From: Celoporthe dispersa | Lineage: Eukaryota > Ascomycota > Sordariomycetes > Diaporthales > Cryphonectriaceae | Length of the DNA stretch: 64,000 bases | Assembly: GCA_016584495.1 (NCBI GenBank) | Contig: WAID01000011.1 | Span: forward strand, 434,001-498,000 | Reading direction: 5' to 3' | Shown here: positions 56,126 to 64,000 of the stretch, piece by piece | How positions within the stretch are numbered: the first letter of the stretch is position 1 | Layout of the letters: every line of letters begins with the position of its first letter | The notes under the pieces: model-generated | What the model saw: the letters and a program-made list of their open reading frames with translations, nothing else | What the model was told of the DNA's origin: nothing | The model's database searches: none | Made by a program: the position numbers and the translations under genes

Positions 56126-57316
56126 GCACCGCATGAAGGAGGCTGTGCCTGTCACGTTCGAGTAATTAACAGCCATGGTAATTACTGAATTACTGGCCTT
56201 CGCAACCAAGCTCATTATATGAATTGTTACTGAGGTAAATTCAAGCCAGACCGTTCTTGCGATCGAGAAACCACTGGCAAATAATCACATCACCTTTCGC
56301 AAAGAATTACTACACGATCAGCAGGCGAATAATTATACGTTCCAATTCTATAGGAGTGTAAAAGAAGCAGAAGGAAATGGCATCATCTAAATAATATCCT
56401 GGCGCAAGCCGCGCTTACTATGGCGCGAGACACGTAAAAGTGTGCACGAGGGTGTGGCAGTGAAGACGACCTTGCCACGCAGCAGACACATCATTTTTTT
56501 TTAAAACAGCCTGTGTGATATAAATTTGGGCAGGTGAGATTGCCGATCACATGGTAAAGAAACCATACCACCCCCCGCGAGCTACCAGTCAGCATGCCCA
56601 CCTTTACGCATGATGCCGCGTTGTGTCTCTCTCTCTCTCTCTCTCATGTACGGGTTTTCTCAAGGGTACATATGTGCCATCTTTGGAGTCTTGATTTCAA
56701 ATAACGCCTGATCATAATTAGTTGCACAATAGTGGTCGTTATATAAAACGAGGAACCCCAAAAATTACCAGGACTTATTATCATTACTGATTCCATCGAC
56801 ACGCCTCACTGGTGCCACCACAACGAAACCATCATATTGTGACCCATACTACTTGTTAGGAATAACAAGAAAGAGAAAAAGAAAAAACCGCAGAAATGTC
56901 TCTCTGTGTAATTCAGCCTTGCTGTCCACACCCCTGGGCTGAGTAATGATGAAGCCACTGACGAGCACCCCAGACTTCCTTACAGCCCGAGGAACAAGAA
57001 TCCCTAGAGTCTTCAGCCGGCATCTCCAGCCCTGAGATCCAACACCAAGCCTCATTTCCGCTGAGCCATGAAGACGCGGCGAGGGTGGCCCTAGACACGC
57101 AACACGACGCACGGGAACGAAAGGCTGGGTGCTGCAGGGCGGCGGGAGACAACAACCAAGGTAAAGAGGAGGTGGCCCAGATGGTCAGTAATACTGATGG
57201 CTCAAAGGCTGGATGACAGCCCTCATACTATAGCAATATTGTCTCTTTGCTGGTAACACTGTATCGACAAGACGCTCACTCGTCTGCCGTCCTTCCTGAG
57301 CGTACCAGTAACATGC
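56126..57316. other. intergenic between convergent genes
   Basis: 3' flanks of the tannase-type and GH1 genes. AT-rich, with a (CT)n tract at 56626-56644. No gene seen. Confidence 0.5.
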
Positions 57317-58807
57317 TTATTCTCTCTTGATGAGGTGCCCAAGGTAGTCCTTTAGAAAGTATGCAGACCTCTTCGCATACCTCGTCTTCTCAGGGGACTC
57401 AAAGTCCACCCAGGTAACGCCAAACCTGTCAGTATACCCAGCCGACCACTCCCAGTTGTCCGTAAACGTCCACCCGAAGTAGGACCTGATCACGACGCCC
57501 TCCTGCGACGCCCTCGCCACGGCAGCGAGGTACTTCTTGAAAAAGTCAATGCGGTGCGGATCCTCCAGCACGTCATCCGGGCCCGTGGGCTTCCAGCCAT
57601 GCTCGCCCTGCGCCGTGGTGCCGTTCTCCGTGATGTAGATCGGCGTCTCGTACCGGCTCCAGATCCACCTGAGCAGCTTGGCCCAGCCCCAGTCCGCCGT
57701 CCTCAGCCAGGGGGTGTCGCTCTCCAGCCCACGGCTCTTGCCAGCCCTGTTGGTGTCCAGGATCTCGACGTTGCCCTTGTGGTCGTTGATGTCGGCAGGC
57801 TGGTCCCCGCGGTTCCTGACGAAGAAGGCCGTGTACGAGTTCATCCCGTAGCTCTCGCTGCTCCCCCGGACGAGCCTCTTCTCCTCGTCTGTAAAGGTCG
57901 GCAGCCTGTCGCCCAGCTGCGCGCGCATGCAGGCAGGGTAGTCGACCTCGCCCTTGCCGTACAGCGGGTCGGCATACCAGGCGATCTCAAACTCGTTGGC
58001 GCGCTGGGCGGCCTCGACGTCCCTGGGGTCGTCCTCGTCCCACGGCTCCGCCCAGTTCCCGTGCAGCGTGATCATGATGGTGCCCTGCTGCTCTGGCTGG
58101 AACTCCCTCTTGTACATGTCGCACACGTAGCCGTGCGAGACAAGCTCCGTGTGCGCCACGACGAAGGGCTCCGTGCTGCTGTCGCCCTCCTCGTTCCTGT
58201 CGCGGAAGCTCGACCGCCCCGGGGCGTGGACCCCTGCGGCATACCCGGCGAGCGTGTAGACCCCGGGCTCGTTATAGGTGATCCAGTGCTTGACCCGGTC
58301 GCCAAACCGCTCAAAGCAGACCCGCGCATACCGCACAAAGTCGGGCGTGTACCTGTCCTTGTCCAGCATGCCGCCGTACCGCTCCTCCAGCGCCTGCGGC
58401 GTGTCCCAGTGGAACAGGGTAACGAAGGGCACGATACCGCTGGCCAGCAGCTCGTCGATCAGCCTGTTGTAGTAGCCCACGCCCTCCTCGTTGACCGGGT
58501 CGTCCCGGCCGCCTAGGGGTATAATCCTGCTCCATGCTAGCGAGAAGCGGTACGCCGTCACGCCGTAGTCCTTCATGCGGGCCACATCCTCCTTGTACAG
58601 GTCGTAGGACCGCACGGCATCCTCGTTGGTGCTCCCGTCCTTGATCCGCCTGGGGTCCTGGTGCCATTTGTCCCAGATGGAAAGGCCCTTTCCGTCCTTG
58701 TTCCAGGCTCCCTCGACCTGTGCGGCGGCTGTTGCGAAGCCCCAGTGGAAGTCGGCGGGGAGAGAGCCCTTGAGGGCTGGGTCGAAGTCGGCAGCTGAAT
58801 AGCTCAT
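57317..58807 (-). CDS. GH1 beta-glucosidase (intracellular type)
   Basis: Single-exon family 1 beta-glucosidase of 496 aa that hydrolyses cellobiose or aryl-beta-glucosides. It lacks a signal peptide and therefore is probably cytosolic like the Trichoderma Cel1A/BGL2 type. The N-terminal signature FHWGFATAAAQVEG (about 20-33) is present. Glu180 in TYNEP is the acid/base and Glu394 in ITENG the nucleophile. Sugar-binding Gln30, His133 (LFHWDTP) and Trp-rich FTDNWEW are also seen. Length and motif spacing are normal, and the frame is intact. The start at 58807 gives the usual short leader before LPADFHWGFA. It lies convergent to the tannase-type esterase and upstream, in the same orientation, of the O-methyltransferase's 3' end. 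Confidence 0.95.
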   Translation of the reverse strand: MSYSAADFDPALKGSLPADFHWGFATAAAQVEGAWNKDGKGLSIWDKWHQDPRRIKDGSTNEDAVRSYDLYKEDVARMKDYGVTAYRFSLAWSRIIPLGGRDDPVNEEGVGYYNRLIDELLASGIVPFVTLFHWDTPQALEERYGGMLDKDRYTPDFVRYARVCFERFGDRVKHWITYNEPGVYTLAGYAAGVHAPGRSSFRDRNEEGDSSTEPFVVAHTELVSHGYVCDMYKREFQPEQQGTIMITLHGNWAEPWDEDDPRDVEAAQRANEFEIAWYADPLYGKGEVDYPACMRAQLGDRLPTFTDEEKRLVRGSSESYGMNSYTAFFVRNRGDQPADINDHKGNVEILDTNRAGKSRGLESDTPWLRTADWGWAKLLRWIWSRYETPIYITENGTTAQGEHGWKPTGPDDVLEDPHRIDFFKKYLAAVARASQEGVVIRSYFGWTFTDNWEWSAGYTDRFGVTWVDFESPEKTRYAKRSAYFLKDYLGHLIKRE

Positions 58808-59645
58808 GATGTGTGTGTGTGTGTCGTGTGTCGTGCCCGGTCAGTTCTCTCTGGTGTTGTTGTTATCACTTGGAAGGGAAGAAAGAGGCGGAGGAAACAA
58901 TGTCTCGAGGGGGTCAGCAGAGAGGCAGGACAGAGAAGACTGAACATCAGGTGGCTATCTATATAAAAAGATGTCGAGATAGGAAGGAAAAAGAAAGAAA
59001 AGAAAAACAGAAAACAAAGCACCCAGAGATGCCGGCACGCCGTTCCGGACAATAATTACAGGGCGGCTCCGTGAACCCGGCACAAAACTGTTCCAGAAGG
59101 CCGGAGCGCTTCCCATGATGGTGTCTGCCTGGCTCCATACAAGGTCGTCATTCGTGGAAATGAGTAGTATCGCGCGGGGTTTGTGACCGACACCGTTGGC
59201 AAAGATACCGGGCCATCGTCGGTTGTTATTTTGAGATGGCTTTCTGCCAGGCGGGGATACGGCCCGTTGATGCGGTGGCGCTATAGGAGGACCCGTGTAT
59301 ATTTGACTCGTATAATTGAGTATGAACAGACATGGAAACTTGAAGTATGTGTCTTTCATAGAAAGAATATATATATAATAACAAAAAGAGCTCAAACGGT
59401 AATCAATACTCGAATAGAATACACCAATGTAATGGTAAATAAATTCAAATTGATAGGCACAACTAATACGTCGAGTTGCCCTTGCACCGTCTCCAGTTCA
59501 GATTCATAATAATATCTTGTCTGCTTAGTTTTCAACGCTTTCCATGACGCTGACTTTGGCTCACATATCGTGTCTCTCTTGTCTTGTGATATCTGAAAGT
59601 GAAGCCTCAGGTGATGCATGTGTGCCTTCACAACTATTCTTCCGT
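58808..59645. other. promoter region of the GH1 gene
   Basis: Holds a (GT)n run directly before the GH1 ATG (58811-58824) and an A-rich stretch with a TATATA core near 58959-58966 (about 150 bp upstream). No gene seen. Confidence 0.5.
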
Positions 59646-60556
59646 TCAAACCGCCACAACCTTGCTCGCTTCCACGATGGACTTGATTGTACAAAAGAAG
59701 AAGAAGGAGAAAAAGAGTCAGCAGGGGCAGCCGTCCAGGTAGAGAGAAAGAGGGAAAAGAAAAAAAAAAAAGAGGGTAGTGATAAGAATATAAGTTTGCT
59801 TACCGGACCACGCTCATTCTCTGACTGCAGAGACTCGCTCTCATACCTGACGGGCCCGTCGCCGCCCTTCTTGACATGTGCGACATAATCAGGCGCGCCA
59901 GGCATGTCGGTGTTATCAGCCAGCGCTACGGACCCGACGTGGAACAGCCCGAGCTCCTCGCAGAGCTTCAGGTCCGGCAGGTAGTGCTTCTCCCAGTGGT
60001 CGATGAAGACGACGTCCAGCTGGCCCGGCTTGACCCGCCCCTCGGCGTGCAGCTTCTTCAGGCTCTCCGACCCGGGCCCGACGTGCACCTCGATGACCTT
60101 GTCCAGGCCGGCGGCCTTGATGATATCCCGCGCCACCGCAGCGACGCCCTCGTCAAACTCGAACGTGAACACCTTGATGTCCTCCGCGCCCGGCCCGTTG
60201 AACTCCTGCAGCATCGCCGCCCACGCGACGGCCGAGGTGCCGACGAAGGTGCCGAACTCGACCACGGTCTTGGGCTTGGGGTCCATGGCTGCGAGGACGC
60301 CCTTGGAGACCTGGATCTTGGCGGACCTGAAGATCATGGGGAGCCTCCTCTCGTTGGCGAAGGCCTCGATGTCCTGGACCAGGTCCCACGGCCTGCCGAT
60401 GTATTTCCCGGCTGGCTGGGACAGGATGTGGTCGCGCAGCTGGCGCTGCTGCTCTTGAGATCTCACCAGGATGGATCCCTCGCCGCCCTGGGAGACTTCT
60501 GTCAGGGCTGTGTTCTCTCTGGCCTTTGGCACGTGGCCATGGCCAATCATCATCAC
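59646..60556 (-). CDS. catechol-O-methyltransferase-like SAM-dependent methyltransferase, two exons
   Basis: Small-molecule O-methyltransferase of the COMT type, expected to methylate a catechol or other phenol with SAM and a divalent metal. Exon 1 60556-59804 and a 12-codon exon 2 59681-59646, with a 122-bp GT..AG intron that holds a long T-run (59760-59771, plus A12) and a CTGAC branch site; 262 aa. Conserved pieces in order: QPAGKYIGRPWDLVQDIEAF, the SAM-binding motif VVEFGTFVGTSAVA (about 96-109), the acidic FTFEFDEG, the metal-binding VVFIDHWEKHY and ALADNTDMPGAPDY. The last exon (SIVEASKVVAV) restores the usual C-terminal E-x-S-x-V-V strand. Unspliced, the frame runs into low-complexity Phe/Ser sequence. 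Confidence 0.88.
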
Positions 60557-61794
60557 CAGTCACCAGGCTCGACCTACCGGGTGGTGTCTCTTTTGCGGAT
60601 CCATATTTATTGTTGGTGTATTGTAATAACAGGTATTCGGTAGTCACTCTTCAAATAATTCCGAGGGGAAAACGAACAACTCAGAGAACTCGAGAGCGAG
60701 ATGTTGCTGCTTCACCATGGGCGAGGAGGCGGCACCTGACGTTTTGTATATGGTATATCATTACGTGTGCTCGGAGTTACGATTCATGTTCCGATGCTAT
60801 AGAAAGAAAGGAGAGAGAAAGAAAGAGAAAAAAAAAGGGATGCCACCCACACACAGCTGCTGCATTGCGCGGCACTAACGAGCGACCTATGGATTTCATG
60901 CCTTGACGGCACTGGCCCATCTTCTGAAAACATGTTTCGTGGCAGTGCAGAGGATACCATGACACACGACTCTGTATGGCTGTGCCACTTTTTAATGGAT
61001 GGACCCCGACCCAGTGCATTCCACTTGTAAATCGTGAGGACAGTAGTATCCAGAGTATTGCTTTCCACTCAATGTAGACGCAGTGGGTGCCTGGCTGAAC
61101 GTGCCATCATTACCAAGTACTCAAGTAGTAAATGGCACTCACGCTCTCGTGTGTCTGGTGCACAGCCCCGAGGCCGGTGGCCGCAGAGCAGCCTTTTTGT
61201 GGGCAGAGAAGAGCAGAGATATATATATAACCAGGTCAGGTACGATGATGTCACCATACACACCCCCTCTCCACATGTTGAGGAGGGGTCGTCGTGGGTA
61301 AGACCTGTAATATCGTCGTCGGCATTGTGCGTGAGGAGTGTGGGGTGGGTCCAAGTCTCTGCCCACTACTGAATGCCACCTCGAGCCTGGCCGTATTCGG
61401 AGTCCCTGAGCAGTTCGCCTGCTGCGCATGTTACCCTCGGCAAATTCGTACTGGTAACAGTCGAGAGTGGAGGCATAGGCGCCGGGAGATGCTGGCAGAG
61501 GTACAACGCAAAAAGCAGCAATGGCATGATATGCTCCAGTGTATATTTCTAATAGGCAATTAATAATCGTTTGAGTTTGTCAGCCAAGGGGGCGGTCAGT
61601 GCTCTGATTGTCGGTGCCATCGTGATATCTGCACTTTATATACATGGACAAATCTAAATACATAAATTAGCTGGCGGTGTTTTGATCCTATAATATTGTT
61701 ACCGCAGAGCTAAAAAGACCCAATATTCTTCACCGTCCTTGTCCGTTCATCTCTCCACTTTCTTCCCTTCCATATCAAACCCGCCCACACCACA
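60557..61794. other. 1.2 kb upstream region shared by the methyltransferase and OYE genes
   Basis: Divergent promoter region. No coding signal on either strand; AT-rich near 61550-61700, then pyrimidine-rich leader before the OYE ATG. Confidence 0.5.
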
Positions 61795-63113
61795 ATGTCC
61801 AACAAACAAGCCGTGGTGGTGGTGCCGGTTACCAGGCCAGTCGTGCCCCCGGGCCACGCCTCTACCAGGCCCTCCCTCCGCAACAGGCCGGCAGAGGGCG
61901 TCCCCTTCTTCACGCCCGCCCAGGACCCCGTCGCAGGAGCCGCAGCCGAGACCCAGCCCGACGGGGTCACCGCCATCCCCAAGCTCTTCACGCCGCTCCG
62001 GATCCGCGGCGTGACCTTCCAGAACCGCATCTTCCTCTCCCCGTTGTGCCAGTACTCGTGCCTGGACGGGTTCCAGCAGCCCTGGAACACCGCGGCCCAC
62101 CTCGGCGGCATCATCTCCCGCGGGCCGGGCCTGTCCATCGTCGAGGCCACCGCCGTTCAGGCCAGGGGCCGCATCTCGCCCCAGGACTCGGGCATCTGGC
62201 TCGACGCGCACATCGCGGGGCTCACCCAGATTGTCCAGTTCGCGCACTCCCAGGGCCAGAAGATCGGGATCCAGCTCGCCCACGCAGGGCGCAAGGCCAG
62301 CACCGCCGCCCCCTGGCTGAGCCCGGGCGAGGTCGTCGGCAGGGACGTCGGGGGTGGCCCGACGACTGCATAGCGCCCTCTGCGATCCCGTTCAGCCCCT
62401 CGTTCGCCCACCCGCGCGCGATGACCCTGCAGGAGATCGAGGAGGTCAAGGCGGACTTTGTGCGCGCCGCTGCGCGCGCCGTCACGGCTGGTTTTGACGT
62501 GATCGAGATCCACGCCGCCCACGGCTACCTGCTGCACCAGTTCCTGACGCCCGTCTCCAACAGGCGCACCGATGCGTACGGCGGCAGCTTTGAGAACCGG
62601 ACGAGGCTGACCCTCGAGGTGGTCGAGGGCATCCGCGCCGCGATCCCAGAGGACATGCCTCTCTTTGTGCGCATCAGCTCCACCGACTGGCTGGAGGAGG
62701 ACCCCAGCATCCCCGAGAGCTGGACGGTCGGCGACAGCGTGAGGCTCGCGCACCTGCTGGCCGCGCGCGGCGTCGACCTGCTCGATGTCTCCTCCGGCGG
62801 TGCGTACTCTGGCGCGCGGGTCAGGTCGCCGCTGGGGTCCACTGCGTACCAGGCACCCATGTCCAAGGAGATCAAGAGGGCCGTGGGCGACAAGATGCAC
62901 GTCTCTGCCGTGGGCGCCATCACGGAGGGCCGGCAGGCCGAGGAGATCCTGACCGGTGACACGCCGATCGATGTGGTCATGGCCGGCAGGACCTTCCAGA
63001 AGAACCCGGGCCTGGTCTGGCAGTGGGCTGATGATCTCGGCATCTCGATCCACCTGGCTGCGCAGATTGGCTGGGGGTGGAAGGGGAGGGCGTCGAAAGT
63101 CTCGCGGGCGTGA
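61795..63113 (+). CDS. old yellow enzyme (YqjM-type NADPH:flavin ene-reductase), frameshift near residue 185
   Basis: FMN-dependent ene-reductase of the OYE family, probably reducing activated C=C bonds of enals, enones or quinone-like compounds. Unusual N-terminal extension (about 1-58) before the barrel start KLFTPLRIRGVTFQNRIFLSP. The YqjM-like active-site Cys and Tyr are in SPLCQYSC. QLAHAGRKAST, the substrate-binding HAAHGYLLHQF and the class signature FLTPVSNRRTDAYGGSFENRTRL follow, then the FMN-phosphate region VGAITEGRQAEEIL and VMAGRTFQKNP. The frame breaks at the G5 run 62350-62354. The first frame ends a few codons later at a TAG, and the second continues GWPDDCIAPSAIPFSP. Adding one G joins VVGRDVGGWPDD, the expected sequence. 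Repaired length 439 aa. Single exon. Confidence 0.87.
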
Positions 63114-64000
63114 GTGATGGCTGACCCCTCAAGCCGCTCTCACACCTTTTAGAGAATGAACTGACAAGCTGATTCTTTTTTTCTTCTTCTTCTTTTTGGC
63201 GCAGACGGAATTCAAGAATATAGACTGCTTGCTCAAAGCAGGGCTGCGTTTTGTGGTGACGAGAAAGTGTCACTGTGAAGAGAGAGAAGACAAGACAAAT
63301 TACAGAAGTAGACCTGAGAGGAGTTGGTGCCTTGAGGGGAATTTTTTCCTTGGATCATTCGGCTTCTTCCCCTGCTGTTTAGATACCAGCACAAGACAGA
63401 CCGGTATTTCTCTCACCCTCACAGCTTGCGGGTTACTGGACTCGTTATGGCCATCATATATATTTTATTCTGCTGTCATCAGTGCTTGCGCAAGAAACTT
63501 GGCCAGTCACAACGTGGTTGGTCACCCAGAGCATGCATACCTATAAAATAGATTTTTCGACCCAGGCCTTTTTCGGTGAAATACCCAAAACGAGAGAGAG
63601 AGAGACAACCAAATACCGTCGTGATTCACACACCAATCCTCGAGATTTCAAGGGACATTCATTCCTTGAATCCATTGCGGATGAATTGGCCTTTTCTAGA
63701 GGAGAACAGGCTAGAGAAACGAGAGAACTACAAGAATGTGCAACTCGTTCTCTGTACTGTTTGGCTGTCGATATTGCCGTATGATGGTGGAAACCTGGCA
63801 CCTCACGGAGACATGCCTTGAGACCAGAACGGGAGTACAGCATTGCACACGCCTCCGCTGGGTTCCGCCGAGGGAAGGCGGGTCAACAACCTCTGTATGC
63901 AGAGATTGCCTCCGCTCTCGTCAGCTGCAGACGGATGGTGAGAGGCTGAATTTCTAGGAGAGCGGGTGTAGCTAAGAAGAGCCAGAGGAAAAAGAAAGAA
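63114..64000. other. 3' flank of the OYE gene to window end, no gene seen
   Basis: T-rich tract right after the stop (63174-63198) and GA-rich sequence near 63590. Open frames up to 116 codons show no family sequence. Confidence 0.5.

Noticed and set aside
709..63113. Programmed ribosomal frameshifting as an explanation of the one-base shifts
   Set aside because: The sites differ in sequence and direction, lack slippery heptamers with downstream structure in common, and affect unrelated families whose homologues need no frameshift.
1..64000. tRNA, rRNA, CRISPR arrays, transposons and viral genes
   Set aside because: No tRNA T-loop context, rRNA-like sequence, spaced repeats, terminal repeats, transposase, integrase or viral protein signature was noticed by eye; a covariance-model and repeat search would be decisive.

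Overview
The window is nuclear DNA of a filamentous ascomycete (Pezizomycotina, most likely a Sordariomycete). The evidence is short spliceosomal introns (about 60-130 bp, GT..AG with CTAAC/CTGAC-like branch points), strongly GC-biased third codon positions, genes on both strands with no operons, and typical filamentous-fungal families: a HET-domain protein, an F-box protein, GH55, GH43, GH1, a tannase-type esterase, DUF8004- and DUF7704-type proteins, a P450, and housekeeping genes (ribosomal protein S7, dynactin p62, a Trk potassium transporter). No virus, transposon, CRISPR array, rRNA or tRNA gene was recognised.

Layout. 0.7-3.1 kb: secreted GH55 exo-beta-1,3-glucanase (-), followed by a 4.2 kb stretch without a credible gene that carries a long (GT)n tract. 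7.3-10.5 kb: a Gly/Ala-repeat protein and a 118-aa hydrophilic protein (both -, each with a TATA box). 11.9-15.3 kb: an MDR-type NAD(P)H oxidoreductase (+), an iron-dependent alcohol dehydrogenase / maleylacetate-reductase-like enzyme (-), and a small membrane protein (-). 16.1-17.6 kb: a four-exon EamA/DMT transporter (-). 19.8-20.8 kb: a P-loop sulfotransferase-like protein (+). 21.8-26.1 kb: a HET-domain protein (-) and a Baeyer-Villiger-type flavin monooxygenase (+). 26.6-30.2 kb: rps7 (+) and dynactin p62 (-). 32.8-37.0 kb: a 916-aa DUF8004-type protein (+) and a multi-pass membrane protein (-). 37.8-39.5 kb: an F-box gene with two lesions (+). 40.1-46.4 kb: GH43 (+), a P450 (+) and an arylsulfatase (-). 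47.2-49.8 kb: Trk K+ transporter (-). 51.6-53.2 kb: a class II aldolase/adducin protein (+) and a 100-aa Gly/His-rich protein with a predicted GC-AG intron (-). 54.3-63.1 kb: tannase/feruloyl-esterase-type hydrolase (+), GH1 beta-glucosidase (-), O-methyltransferase (-) and old yellow enzyme (+), a set that could plausibly act on plant phenolic esters and glucosides.

The most striking property is that nine of about 25 gene models can only be read through if one base is added or removed. The site is usually a short homopolymer or near-homopolymer: GH55, Fe-ADH, HET, dynactin (twice, opposite signs), F-box, GH43, P450, tannase C-terminus and OYE. Conserved protein sequence continues on both sides of each site. 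Because conserved housekeeping and catabolic genes are hit alike, unpolished assembly errors are the simplest explanation, but real pseudogenisation cannot be excluded, especially for the F-box gene, which also has an in-frame TAG where a conserved Trp is expected. Gene models below give exon coordinates and the position of each lesion.
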